Below, piece after piece: positions 1 through 9,410 of a DNA stretch of 64,000 nt. A program made the translations under genes and the position numbers. This DNA is from a bacterium. GTDB taxonomy: Bacteria; Acidobacteriota; Polarisedimenticolia; Polarisedimenticolales; Polarisedimenticolaceae. The stretch spans positions 1-64,000 of the forward strand of contig JAAELQ010000256.1 of NCBI GenBank assembly GCA_024226515.1. The letters run 5' to 3'. The notes below the pieces were generated by a model, which was given only the letters and a program-made list of their open reading frames with translations, ran no database searches and was not told where the DNA came from. How positions within the stretch are numbered: the stretch's first letter is position 1; the number at the start of each line of letters is the position of its first letter.

Positions 1-80
1 CCCCCGGGGGCTCCCCGAAACAACACGGGCCCCGCCCTCCCAACGCGAGGACGAGGCCCATCGAGAACGAAACGATCCGG

Positions 81-2240
81 TCAGCTCAGATCGATCGCCT
101 CTTCGTCATCGAAGGCGTGCGCCACCGGTGGTGGCTCGCACATGTTCAGCGGGTCGAACGGGCACGGATCGCACGCGTCGCCCATCTCGTCGTTGTCGGC
201 GTTCTGCTGGTCGGGATTGAAGTCGAACGGACAGTTGTCCTCGAAATCGCAGAAGCCGTCGAAGTCCAAGTCCTCACAGCCTCCGCCACCGTCCTGACAC
301 TGTGACTCCGGCTGGCGCTGTTGTCCGTCGGCCAGGAAGCCCCACGTGTCGTTGTTCAGCCCGTCATTGCTGCGGATCAGGTAGTACAGCGGCTGCCCTG
401 GATTGACGGGGATGCCCGGGTCGTGCGCATTCGGGATCGGTGTGTCCTCGGCCAGGCAGTTCGTCGGACCGGTCGGCCCCAGCCCGGGCTCGATGACTCC
501 GGCGAGCACGTCGTAAGACTGCGCGCCCGGATACGACGCCCAGTGCAGATCGGTCTCGAGCGAGGCGGCCGTCGTCACGCTGACCTCCAGCGAGTAACAC
601 AGCTCGCACGCGGTGTCGCACGCATCCGAGCAGTCGCCGGAGCAGGTCGCGGTGACCGAGGCGGTCGCCGCACCCATCGCCGCAACGGTAGCCGACGCGG
701 CCGACGAGGAGCTGGCCGCCGCCGATGCGGCCCCGGACGCCGACCCCGAGGCGCTGGCGGAGGCACTCGCCGCGGCCGTCGCTGCCGCCGCGGCGCGGGC
801 CGTGACCGTGGCGGAGACGTGCGCCGCAGCGTACGTCGAGGCGAACGCCGTCGCCTCGGCGTGCGTTTCGGCCAGCACCGTTGCCGCAACCGCGACCTTC
901 GCGGCCGCTGCAGCCGAAGCCGATGCGGCCGCGACCGAGTCTCCTCCGCACGCCGCGGCCAGCGCGCCCGCCGAGGCCAACGCGGCGCTTGCCGCGGCGG
1001 CCTCCGCTGCCGCAAATGCCGTGGCCGACGCAGTCGCGTGAGCCGAGGCCTCTGCGACCGCGGCGGCGAACGCGAACGCCTCGGCGCTGGCCTCCGCAGC
1101 CGCGGCAGCCGCCGCGTTGGCCGAGGCGCTGGCCGAAGCCGCGGCAGCAACCGAGGCCGACACCGAAGCCTCCGCGCACGCGTCGACGGACGCCGCGGCG
1201 GCGGCCGACGCATCGGCACAGACCGAGGCACAGGCGCAGCTGGCACAGGCCGACGCCACGGCGGCGGCCTCCGCCGATGCGGCGGCGCACGCGGCGGCGG
1301 CCGCGGATGCCGAGGCCGTTGCCGACGCCTCGGAGGATGCGGACGCGGAGGCGGATGCCGCAGCGGCGGCCTCGGCGTCGACGGCGGCGGTTACGTGCGC
1401 GCTCAGGTTGATCGCCGCAAACTCGGCGCTGATGGAGGCCGCCCAGTCGCTGTCCACGCTGACCTCGAAGGCGATATCGGAGGCCGCGTCCGCGGCGAAC
1501 GCCGCATCCGCCGCGAAGTCGAGCGCGCTGGACAGCAGGAAGTCCTCGATCTCGCCGGCCCCGTAGACACCGCTACCGTCCCAGCCGGTCCCGTCGTCGG
1601 CGAAGGAGCCGATGACCGCCGTGTCGGTGAGGGCGATGCGCATCCACTTGGGGTTCGTGGCCAGAGGGTAGGTGAAGGGCGTCAACGAAACGGTCGACGT
1701 CATGCCCGGGGCGACGACGACCAACTGGTCCATCACCACCCACTCTCCGGGGCCGGACCAGACGCCGTCGTTGTTCATGTCGATCAACACATTGATGAAT
1801 CGCGGGATCGAGGGCGCCGCAGGGGCCACGGAGACGTTGACCGACATCGTCACCCCGACCGGCGACAACCACGGAACGCTCGGAGGCGTGCCGGGGCACG
1901 GGAAGCTGGCGATACCGTCGTCGAAGTCGTCGTCGACGAGGTTCTCGACCGTGTCGGCGTCGGCGGGATCCTGTGCGCCGATCTCGACGCTGATCGCGCT
2001 GCCGAGCCAGGCGTCCGTCGTGACGGTCGTGTGACCGCCGGGAAGTCCGAACCGGCTGTTCCCCGTCGCATGCAGCGTCGGGAAACTGCCCACGACACCG
2101 GCGAACGGAATCCCGTACCGGGCATTCTGGCCGTCGGGCGCGTCACCGTAGTCGCCGGGCACCGCGCCCGCGCCGCCGGCCCGGGTCGGCACCGCGAGCA
2201 GCATTGCAAGAAAGAGCAGGGCTCCGAGAGATCTCTTCAT
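81..2240 (-). CDS. Secreted Ala/Ser-rich repeat protein with GEVED-like and thrombospondin type 3 modules
   Basis: A 719-residue exported protein, probably cell-surface or extracellular. I start it at the ATG at 2240, which is preceded by AGGAGG and followed by a clear signal peptide (MKRSLGALLFLAMLLAVP). A DYGDAP motif follows the signal, and a GEIEDF motif lies near residue 235; both are hallmarks of GEVED-type domains of bacterial surface proteins. Residues about 245-545 are almost only Ala and Ser, often alternating, with scattered Cys. A possible fibronectin-III-like segment follows. The last 65 residues carry calcium-binding thrombospondin type 3-like repeats (DLDFDGFCDFEDNCP, NADNDEMGDACDPCP). 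The role is unknown; adhesion or a fibrous surface layer is inference. The Ala-rich stretch opens reading frames in every phase, which I treat as shadows. Confidence 0.85.
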   Translation of the reverse strand: MKRSLGALLFLAMLLAVPTRAGGAGAVPGDYGDAPDGQNARYGIPFAGVVGSFPTLHATGNSRFGLPGGHTTVTTDAWLGSAISVEIGAQDPADADTVENLVDDDFDDGIASFPCPGTPPSVPWLSPVGVTMSVNVSVAPAAPSIPRFINVLIDMNNDGVWSGPGEWVVMDQLVVVAPGMTSTVSLTPFTYPLATNPKWMRIALTDTAVIGSFADDGTGWDGSGVYGAGEIEDFLLSSALDFAADAAFAADAASDIAFEVSVDSDWAASISAEFAAINLSAHVTAAVDAEAAAAASASASASSEASATASASAAAAACAAASAEAAAVASACASCACASVCADASAAAAASVDACAEASVSASVAAAASASASANAAAAAAAEASAEAFAFAAAVAEASAHATASATAFAAAEAAAASAALASAGALAAACGGDSVAAASASAAAAAKVAVAATVLAETHAEATAFASTYAAAHVSATVTARAAAAATAAASASASASGSASGAASAAASSSSAASATVAAMGAATASVTATCSGDCSDACDTACELCYSLEVSVTTAASLETDLHWASYPGAQSYDVLAGVIEPGLGPTGPTNCLAEDTPIPNAHDPGIPVNPGQPLYYLIRSNDGLNNDTWGFLADGQQRQPESQCQDGGGGCEDLDFDGFCDFEDNCPFDFNPDQQNADNDEMGDACDPCPFDPLNMCEPPPVAHAFDDEEAIDLS

Positions 2241-2372
2241 AGTCGTCGTCCTCCTGTGTAAGTGGAGGGACTTCCATGCAGCATCTCCCCTGAACTGCGC
2301 GGCCGTTCCCGCTTCCGTCGTCCACCGTGTAGTCACCGTCGTGACCGTGTTTCACAGACGGTTCGCTTTGGC

Positions 2373-2386
2373 TATGCTTGCCGGCC
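2373..2386 (+). promoter_or_regulatory. Promoter with -10 TATGCT abutting the DUF819 start (leaderless candidate)
   Basis: TATGCT (2373-2378) lies 8 nt before the ATG at 2387, and TTCACA (2351-2356) lies 16 nt further up as a good -35. Transcription would start at or next to the start codon; no Shine-Dalgarno sequence is present. Confidence 0.55.
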
Positions 2387-3532
2387 ATGACGACCCTGAT
2401 CAGCGCAGAGCAGCACTGGACCCTGTGGGCGATCCTGTTCGGCGCCGCGGCCTTCGGGCTGTGGGCCGAGCGCACGCGCCTCGGCTCGCGCGTGTCCGGA
2501 GCCGTACTGACGATCCTGGTCACGTTCGTGCTGTCCAACGCCCGCGTGATCCCCGTCTCCGCGCCGGCGTACGACGTGGTGTGGGACTACTTCCTCCCGC
2601 TCGCGATCCCGTTGTTGCTGTTTCGCGCCGACCTGCGACGCATCGTGCGCGAGGCCGGCCCGACGCTGTTCGCCTTCGCGGCCGCCGCGGTAGGCACCGT
2701 GATAGGAACGCTGATCGCCTTTCGGATCGTCCCGCTCGGCGAGGAAGGTTGGAAGCTGGCCGGGATCTTCTGCGCGACCTACGTCGGCGGGTCGATGAAC
2801 TTCGGCGCGGTCGCGAATTCGCTCGAATTGCAATCCGGCGACCTGCTGGCAGCCAGCATCGCGGCCGACAACCTGATGATGACGCTCTACTTCCTCGTGC
2901 TGTTCGCGCTGCCGTCACTCGGTTTTCTGCGCCGGGCGTTCGTCCGGCGGGACGAGATCGAGAACGCCCCCGAGGCCGGATCGGGCGACGGACACGCGTG
3001 GCGCATCCGCGACCTGTCGCTGATGGGGATCTGCTTCGCGCTCGCGCTGGCCGCCGGTCTGTGTGCCGCGGGCTACGGTCTCGCGAGCGTGCTCGGCTAT
3101 CCGAGCGCCGGGATCCTCGTCGTCACCGCCCTGACCGTGACGCTGGCGACTCTCGCGCCGCGACGACTCGAGGCGGTGTCCGGCGCCGAGAACATCGGCA
3201 CGTTGTTCATGCAGATCTTCTTCGCTGTTATCGGCGCGACGGCCAACATCGCCGCCGTGTTGCGGTCGGGCACGGTCCTGCTGCTGTTCGCCGGGATCAT
3301 CCTCAGCGTCCACCTGATCACGATCCTCGGGCTGGGCAAGCTGATGCGCCTGGACCTGCGCGAGATCATCATCGCCTCCAACGCCAACATGGGCGGACCG
3401 ACGACCGCGGCGGCCATGGCGGCGTCGCGCGGCTGGAACTCACTCGTGCTGCCCGCCATTCTATGCGGGACGCTGGGCTACGCGATCGCGACCTTCGTCG
3501 GCGACAGCCTGGCGCGGCACGTCTTGCGCTAG
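2387..3532 (+). CDS. DUF819 family integral membrane protein (YjcL-like)
   Basis: A 381-residue polytopic inner-membrane protein. The hydrophobic segments run through the whole length, and two family-typical stretches are visible: YVGGSMNFGAVANSLEL near residue 135, and NANMGGPTTAAAMAASRGW near residue 330. These match DUF819 (YjcL), a family of putative transporters of unknown substrate. The start is the ATG at 2387, because a promoter-like TATGCT ends 8 nt upstream; an in-frame TTG at 2378 is inside that element. It stands alone, divergent from the Ala-rich protein. Substrate and direction of transport cannot be read from the sequence. Confidence 0.85.
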   Translation: MTTLISAEQHWTLWAILFGAAAFGLWAERTRLGSRVSGAVLTILVTFVLSNARVIPVSAPAYDVVWDYFLPLAIPLLLFRADLRRIVREAGPTLFAFAAAAVGTVIGTLIAFRIVPLGEEGWKLAGIFCATYVGGSMNFGAVANSLELQSGDLLAASIAADNLMMTLYFLVLFALPSLGFLRRAFVRRDEIENAPEAGSGDGHAWRIRDLSLMGICFALALAAGLCAAGYGLASVLGYPSAGILVVTALTVTLATLAPRRLEAVSGAENIGTLFMQIFFAVIGATANIAAVLRSGTVLLLFAGIILSVHLITILGLGKLMRLDLREIIIASNANMGGPTTAAAMAASRGWNSLVLPAILCGTLGYAIATFVGDSLARHVLR

Positions 3533-3598
3533 CGCACCGGTTCCGGGCCCTCGGTGTAGAATCTCAGCTGCACGGATCGCAGATCTCGGGGGTCGCAC

Positions 3599-4102
3599 AT
3601 GATCGAGCTCGTAACCCTGACGCTGGTGTCTCTGCTGCTCGCCGCGGACGGAAACACCCCGAACACGACCACGACCGTCGCCGCCGCGTTGAACGGCAAG
3701 CCGAAGGCAGACGTGATCCGGCTGCTCGGTCCGCCGCAGAAGACCAAGTCGACCAAGGGCGGCGGCAAGATCCTGTTCTACGACGGCCCGGTCCTGGCGC
3801 TGCTCGACCCGACCGCGATCGATCCGGTAACGGGGCAAGCGTCGACGACGCAATCGCGTCAGGTCGGCGGGGTAACCGTCACGTCGACCGTCGCCAGCCC
3901 CAGCCCGGTCTCGAGCGGAACGACCGTGGGCAAGGACGGAACGCCGGGCGAGCCGCTGGAGCCGAACCTCGACGCAGCGGGGAAACCGCTCGGGAGCGTG
4001 ATCTACGACACCGGCCAGCCGGTGGGCAAAAAGATCCGCATCTATCTCGACGCAGCGGGGAACGTGACGCAGATCAAGGTCGGCCGCCGCGTGCTTGAAT
4101 GA
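3599..4102 (+). CDS. Small exported protein with BamE/SmpA-like motif
   Basis: A 167-residue protein with a short N-terminal hydrophobic export signal (residues 1-15, no lipobox Cys). The segment ALNGKPKADVIRLLGPPQKT followed by ILFYDG resembles the BamE/SmpA fold signature (G-x-s-x-x-eV-x-x-LG-x-P ... Y). The centre is rich in Thr, Ser and Val, and the C-terminus (KIRIYLDAAGNVTQIKVG) looks like another beta unit. A periplasmic location is likely and a structural role is inferred; it is not a clear BamE orthologue. Its stop overlaps the start of the Lhr helicase gene (ATGA), so the two are probably translationally coupled. TAGAAT upstream at about 3560 may be its -10. Confidence 0.7.
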   Translation: MIELVTLTLVSLLLAADGNTPNTTTTVAAALNGKPKADVIRLLGPPQKTKSTKGGGKILFYDGPVLALLDPTAIDPVTGQASTTQSRQVGGVTVTSTVASPSPVSSGTTVGKDGTPGEPLEPNLDAAGKPLGSVIYDTGQPVGKKIRIYLDAAGNVTQIKVGRRVLE

Positions 4103-7100
4103 GCGCGCACCTCGCGTTCGCGCATGCTCCGGTCCGGTCGTGGTTCGACGCGACCTTCGGGCGGCCGACCGCGGCGCAAGAGAGAAGCTGGCCGCACATC
4201 GCATCCGGGCGCTCGGTGCTGCTGCTGGCGCCGACCGGTTCCGGTAAGACACTCGCCGCATTTCTCGCCGCGCTGGATCGGCTGATGTTCGCGCCGCCGC
4301 CGCCGCGCGACGCATCGACGCGCGTCGTCTACGTCTCGCCGCTCAAGGCGCTGGGCGTCGATGTCGAGCGCAACCTGCGCGCGCCGCTCGTCGGAGTCGG
4401 CGCCGCCGCGCGGCGCGAGGGCGTCGATTGCCGCGCGCCCTCGATCGGGGTGCGCTCGGGCGACACGTCGCCCGCCGATCGCGCGCGGATGCTGCGCGAG
4501 CCGCCCGAGATCCTGATCACGACGCCCGAGTCGCTGTACCTGATGCTGACCTCGCGCGCGGCGGAGGCGCTGCGCGCGGTAGAGACCGTCATCGTGGACG
4601 AGATTCACACGATGGTCGGCAGCAAGCGCGGCGTGCACCTGTTCCTCTCGCTGGAGCGGCTCGAACGGCTGCGCCGTGCCGACGAGCCGCTGCAACGCAT
4701 CGGGCTCAGCGCGACCCAGCGCCCGCTGGACGAGGTGGCGCGCCTGCTGGGCGGGGGCGTCGCCGAGGGTGAGCGGGTGATCCCGCGTCCCGTCGAGATC
4801 GTCGACGCGGGGCACGGCAAGACGCTCGAGCTCACCGTCGAGGTTCCCGTTGCGGACATGACGCGGCTGGACGAGCAGCCGGCCTCCGACGAGGGCCCGA
4901 CGGCCGACGCGACGCGACGCTCGATCTGGCCCTCGATCCACCCGCGACTGCTCGAACTGGTACGCGCGCACCGTTCGACGATGATCTTCGTCAACAGTCG
5001 CCGGCTCGCCGAGCGCCTGGCGGCCGCGCTGAACGACCTGGCCGAGGACGAGATCGCGCTGGCGCATCACGGCTCCGTTGCCCGGGACACGCGGCTCGCG
5101 ATCGAGGATCGGCTCAAACGCGGCGAGTTGCCCGCGATCGTCGCGACCTCTTCGCTCGAGCTGGGAATCGACATGGGTGCGGTCGACCTGGTGATCCAGA
5201 TTGAGGCACCGCCGTCGATCGCCTCCGGCGTGCAGCGCGTGGGGCGCGCCGGACACCACGTCGGCGAGAGATCGAAGGGTGTGGTGTTTCCGAAGTTCCG
5301 CGGCGATCTCCTCGCCTGCGCCGCCGCGACCGCGCGCATGCTGAAGGGAGAGGTCGAGGAGACGTTCTATCCGCGCAATCCGTTGGATGTCGCGGCGCAA
5401 CAGATCGTCGCCGTCGTCGCGCGCGAGTCGATCGCCGTCGACGAGCTGTTCGACCTTCTGCGCGGCGCGGCGCCGTTCTTCGATCTCCCGCGGCGATCGT
5501 TCGAGGGCGTGCTGGACATGCTGACCGGCCGCTACCCCTCCGACCGTTTCGCGCAGCTCCGACCGCGCATCACCTGGGATCGCATCGCCGGTGTTCTGCA
5601 TCCACGCAGCGGTACGCAACGTGTGGCGATCGTCAACGGCGGGACGATTCCCGACCGCGGGCTGTACGGCGTGTTCCTCGGCGGAGACGACAACGAGCGC
5701 TCGGTGCGCGTGGGCGAACTGGACGAGGAGATGGTGTTCGAGGCGCGTCCGGGAGAGGTGTTCCTGCTCGGAGCTTCGTCCTGGCGCATCGAGGAGATCA
5801 CGCACGATAGGGTGCTCGTCAGCCCTGCTCCCGGCGAGCATTCGAAGATGCCGTTCTGGAGGGGCGACCGGCCCGGCCGGCCCCTGGCCTTCGGCCGGGA
5901 GATCGGCCGCCTGGCGCGCGAGCTGTGCGAGACGGAGCGCGCCGACGCGATCGCACGCCTCGCAGACCAGCACGGCCTCGACGAGTTCGCCTCGACGAAT
6001 CTCGTCGGGTACCTCGAGGATCAGCGCGAGGCGTCGGTCGTGCCCACGGACCGCACGCTCGTCCTCGAGCGCTTCGTGGACGAGGTGGGAGACTGGCGAG
6101 TGACGCTGCTGACGCCGTTCGGCGGCCGGGTTCACGCGCCGTGGGCCACAGCCGTCCTGTCACGCTTCCGCGAGCAGCGCGACATCGAGGTCGACGCCAT
6201 GTGGTCCGACGACGGCATCGTGTTCCGTCTGCCGGAAGTCGACGAGCCTCCCGAGGACGAGTTGTTCTTTCCGCGATCGAACGAGGTCGAACGACTCGTC
6301 GTGCGACAGCTCGCCAACACGCCGCTGTTCGGCGCGCGCTTTCGCGAGAACGCGGCGCGCGCGCTGCTGCTGCCGCGGAAGCGACCCGGAGAGCGCACTC
6401 CGCTATGGATCCAGCGCCGCCGCTCGGCCGACCTGCTCGCCGTCGCAGCGGACTTCCCCGACTTCCCGATCGTGCTCGAAACCTACCGCGACTGCCTACG
6501 CGACGTGTTCGACCTTCCCGGACTGGTCTCGATCCTCGAGGACGTCGAGGCCGGGCGGGCGCGCGTGAGCAGCCTGAGTGTGCCTGTCCCCTCTCCGTTC
6601 GCCGCGTCGCTGCTCTACGCCTACGTCGCGAGCTACCTGTACGAGGACGACGCGCCACTGGCCGAGCGGCGCGCGCAGGCGCTGTCGCTGGATCATGCGC
6701 AACTGCGCGAGCTGCTCGGCGAGCCCGAGTTGCGCGAGTTGCTCGACCCGGAGGCGATCGAGGCCGTCGAGCACCGGCTACAGCGGCTGGGCGAATCGTA
6801 CGCCGCTCGGGATGCCGACGGTTTTCACGACCTGCTGCTCGCGCTCGGCGACCTGAACCGCGAAGAGCTGACGCGCCGCGCCGCGGTGAGTTCCTCTGCC
6901 GGCGAGTGGATCGACGCGCTGCTGCGCGCGGGGAGGATTTACGAGTTGCGGCTCGCGCGCGAGACACGCTACGCGGCCGCCGAGGACGCGGGCACGTTCC
7001 GCGACGCGCTCGGCATCGCTCCGCCGCCGGGGCTGCCCGACGCGTTCCTGGAGCTCCGCGACGGGGCGCTGGACCGCCTGCTCGAGCGCTTCGCGCGCAC

Positions 7101-8544
7101 GCACGGCCCATTCGCCGCCGAACGCGTCGCCGCTCGCTTCGCTATCGGCGTCGACCCGATCCGCGAGGGGCTCGGCCGCCTGGCTTCACGCGGAAGGCTG
7201 CTCGACGGCGAGTTCCTGCCCGACGGCACCGGCGAGGAGTGGTGCGACCCCCAGAGCCTGCGCTCGATCAAGCAGCGCTCGCTTGCGCGACTACGCAAAC
7301 AGGTCGAGCCGGTCGAGCCGGCCGCCCTTGCGCGCTTCCTCGTCGAGTGGCAGACCGCGGACCGGCCGCAACGCGGCCAGGACGCGCTGGCGCGCGCCGT
7401 CGAACAGCTGATGGGCGCCGCGTTGCCGGCCTCCGATCTCGAGCGCCGGATCTTGCCGGCGCGCATCGACGCGTACGACCCGATGCTGCTCGACTCGATG
7501 TGCGCGGCGGGCGAGATCGTCTGGCGCGGAGCGGGAACGCTCGGCGCGCGGGACGGGCGGATCGCGCTCTACACGCGCGAGCACTTCGCGACGCTCGCCC
7601 CCGACGTCGAGCAACCGAAGACCGACGCCGCGCGCAGGATCCTCGAGCTGCTGCAGCGCGGCGGCGCGCAGTTCTTCGACGAGCTGCTGGCGCAGATCGG
7701 CGGCTTCCCGCAGGAAGCGCTCGACGCGCTGTGGGAGCTCGTCTGGAGTGGACACGCGACCAACGACACGCTCGCGCCGCTGCGCGCCCGCTTCGGCTCC
7801 GCGGCGCGCGCTCGGCCGCGCGCGCTGTCGACCCGCAATCGCGCTCGACGGGGCGGCCCTCCGGGCTCGGAGGGGCGCTGGTCGCTGCTGCGGCGCGACC
7901 CCGGCCCGACACCCACGGTGCGCCGTGCCGCACTCGTCGGACAGTTGCTGGAGCGTCACGGCGTGCTCACGCGGGAAGCGGTGAAGGCGGAGGGGTCGCC
8001 GGGTGGATTCGCCGCGGTCTATCCCGTGCTCAAGGCGATGGAGGAGTCCGGTCGGGTGCGGCGCGGCTACTTCGTCGCGGGACTCGGGGCCACGCAATTC
8101 GCGCTTCCGGGCGCCGAGGGCCGACTGCGGGGTCACGCCGACACGACAGCCGAGGACGAACGACGAACGCTACGGCTCGCGGCAACCGATCCGGCCAACC
8201 CGTACGGCGCCGCCCTGAGCTGGCCCGACGGAGCAGGGCCCCGGCCGCAGCGCGCGGCGGGCTGCGACGTCGTCCTGCGCGACGGTCGACTGGTCGGTTT
8301 CATCGGACGCTCGGGCGAGCAGGTCACGACCTTCCTCCCCGAGAGCGAGCCCGAGCGCGGCGTGGCGGCGCGAGAGCTGGTGCGCGTGCTGTCGCTGCCG
8401 CTGGATCGCGGCGAACGGCGCGCGGTGATGTTCACCGCTGTCGACGGGCTTGCCCCGCGCGACTCGGTGCTGGCCGCAGAGCTCGAACGCGCCGGTTTCG
8501 CGGCGCGGCGTGGCGCTTACCTGAAACGACGCTCGCGCGCCTGA
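4099..8544 (+). CDS. lhr: Large ATP-dependent helicase Lhr (Lhr-Core plus C-terminal extension)
   Basis: A 1481-residue superfamily 2 helicase, the usual size of full-length bacterial Lhr. Walker A APTGSGKT is at residues 44-51 and the DEIH box at 167-170; helicase motifs III (GLSATQRP), IV-V (SSLELGIDMGAVDLVIQ) and VI (QRVGRAGHH) follow. The long remainder corresponds to the winged-helix/beta-barrel core and the Lhr C-terminal domains. Lhr is a 3'-5' ssDNA-translocating helicase linked to DNA repair. The ATG overlaps the stop of the preceding small exported protein by 4 nt, an odd partner for a cytoplasmic DNA enzyme. No frameshift or missing motif is seen. Confidence 0.95.
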   Translation: MSAHLAFAHAPVRSWFDATFGRPTAAQERSWPHIASGRSVLLLAPTGSGKTLAAFLAALDRLMFAPPPPRDASTRVVYVSPLKALGVDVERNLRAPLVGVGAAARREGVDCRAPSIGVRSGDTSPADRARMLREPPEILITTPESLYLMLTSRAAEALRAVETVIVDEIHTMVGSKRGVHLFLSLERLERLRRADEPLQRIGLSATQRPLDEVARLLGGGVAEGERVIPRPVEIVDAGHGKTLELTVEVPVADMTRLDEQPASDEGPTADATRRSIWPSIHPRLLELVRAHRSTMIFVNSRRLAERLAAALNDLAEDEIALAHHGSVARDTRLAIEDRLKRGELPAIVATSSLELGIDMGAVDLVIQIEAPPSIASGVQRVGRAGHHVGERSKGVVFPKFRGDLLACAAATARMLKGEVEETFYPRNPLDVAAQQIVAVVARESIAVDELFDLLRGAAPFFDLPRRSFEGVLDMLTGRYPSDRFAQLRPRITWDRIAGVLHPRSGTQRVAIVNGGTIPDRGLYGVFLGGDDNERSVRVGELDEEMVFEARPGEVFLLGASSWRIEEITHDRVLVSPAPGEHSKMPFWRGDRPGRPLAFGREIGRLARELCETERADAIARLADQHGLDEFASTNLVGYLEDQREASVVPTDRTLVLERFVDEVGDWRVTLLTPFGGRVHAPWATAVLSRFREQRDIEVDAMWSDDGIVFRLPEVDEPPEDELFFPRSNEVERLVVRQLANTPLFGARFRENAARALLLPRKRPGERTPLWIQRRRSADLLAVAADFPDFPIVLETYRDCLRDVFDLPGLVSILEDVEAGRARVSSLSVPVPSPFAASLLYAYVASYLYEDDAPLAERRAQALSLDHAQLRELLGEPELRELLDPEAIEAVEHRLQRLGESYAARDADGFHDLLLALGDLNREELTRRAAVSSSAGEWIDALLRAGRIYELRLARETRYAAAEDAGTFRDALGIAPPPGLPDAFLELRDGALDRLLERFARTHGPFAAERVAARFAIGVDPIREGLGRLASRGRLLDGEFLPDGTGEEWCDPQSLRSIKQRSLARLRKQVEPVEPAALARFLVEWQTADRPQRGQDALARAVEQLMGAALPASDLERRILPARIDAYDPMLLDSMCAAGEIVWRGAGTLGARDGRIALYTREHFATLAPDVEQPKTDAARRILELLQRGGAQFFDELLAQIGGFPQEALDALWELVWSGHATNDTLAPLRARFGSAARARPRALSTRNRARRGGPPGSEGRWSLLRRDPGPTPTVRRAALVGQLLERHGVLTREAVKAEGSPGGFAAVYPVLKAMEESGRVRRGYFVAGLGATQFALPGAEGRLRGHADTTAEDERRTLRLAATDPANPYGAALSWPDGAGPRPQRAAGCDVVLRDGRLVGFIGRSGEQVTTFLPESEPERGVAARELVRVLSLPLDRGERRAVMFTAVDGLAPRDSVLAAELERAGFAARRGAYLKRRSRA

Positions 8545-8614
8545 GCCGTTGCGCGGCGTTTACGCCGACCGGGAGGTGTGCAACACTCTGCGACCGACCC
8601 GGGAGCGCGCCCGC

Positions 8615-9385
8615 TTGAGCTACGCCGTCGAAACCACGAATCTGACCCGCACGTTCGGCGAGCTGACGGCGGTGGACGCGCTCGACCTCAAGGTTGCGCG
8701 CGGGACCTTCTTCGGCTTTCTCGGCCCCAACGGCGCGGGCAAATCGACAACGATGAAGATGCTCACCGGACTGCTGGACAAGACGTCGGGCGAGGCGCGC
8801 ATCCTGGGCCACGACCTCGAACGCGACGCGTTGGAGGTCAAGCGCCGCATCGGCGTCGTCCCCGAAGAGCTCGCGCTCTACGAGCGACTGAAGGGGCGCG
8901 AGTATCTGACGTTCGTCGGCCGCATGTATGGGCTGGCTCGCGCGGACACCGAGGCCCGCGCGGGCGAGCTGCTCGAGCTGATGGAGCTCGACCGCTCCGA
9001 GGACAAGCTGATCGTCGACTACAGCCACGGGATGAAGAAGAAGCTGGCGCTGTCCGCCGCGCTGATCCACAAGCCCGAGCTGCTGTTTCTCGACGAGCCG
9101 TTCGAGGGACTCGACGCGATCGCGGCGCGGCTGATCAAGGACCTCATGGGCTCGCTCATCCGCTCCGGGGTGACGATCTTCCTCACCTCGCACATTCTCG
9201 AGATCGTGGAGAAGCTCTGCTCGGACATCGCGATCATCCATCGCGGCCGGCTCGTGGCACAGGGGACGCTGGCCGAGTTGCGTAGCGGAATCCCGGGTCA
9301 GGCCGGCGCCACGCTGGAGCAGCTGTTCCTCAGCCTCGTCGATGCCGAGGAAGCTCCCGCCGGGCACCTGTCCTGGCTGGGCTGA
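8615..9385 (+). CDS. ABC-2 type transporter ATP-binding protein
   Basis: A 256-residue ABC ATPase. Walker A is GPNGAGKST (residues 37-45), the signature region reads YSHGMKKKL, as in many ABC-2/ multidrug-type ATPases, and Walker B is LLFLDEPFEGLD followed by a switch His in TSHILE. I choose the TTG at 8615, giving an N-terminus (SYAVETTNLTRTFG) of normal family length; an in-frame TTG at 8549 would add 22 residues unlike the family. It pairs with the permease 25 bp downstream to form an exporter of unknown substrate. Confidence 0.9.
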   Translation: MSYAVETTNLTRTFGELTAVDALDLKVARGTFFGFLGPNGAGKSTTMKMLTGLLDKTSGEARILGHDLERDALEVKRRIGVVPEELALYERLKGREYLTFVGRMYGLARADTEARAGELLELMELDRSEDKLIVDYSHGMKKKLALSAALIHKPELLFLDEPFEGLDAIAARLIKDLMGSLIRSGVTIFLTSHILEIVEKLCSDIAIIHRGRLVAQGTLAELRSGIPGQAGATLEQLFLSLVDAEEAPAGHLSWLG

Positions 9386-9410
9386 GCGATGACTCGGACA
9401 GGCTCCTGAC

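Noticed and set aside
613..1566. Plus-strand Ala-rich reading frames opposite the Ala/Ser-rich surface protein
   Set aside because: GCN-rich DNA is open in all phases; no start signal or signal peptide is present, and the minus-strand frame has a Shine-Dalgarno sequence, signal peptide and recognisable end modules.
4042..6135. A 697-codon open frame antisense to lhr
   Set aside because: Shadow of the helicase gene; low-complexity Arg/Gly/Ala content and no motifs.
8549..8614. Longer start (TTG 8549) for the ABC ATPase
   Set aside because: The added 22 residues are Arg-rich and unlike the family; the TTG at 8615 begins just before the conserved first strand.
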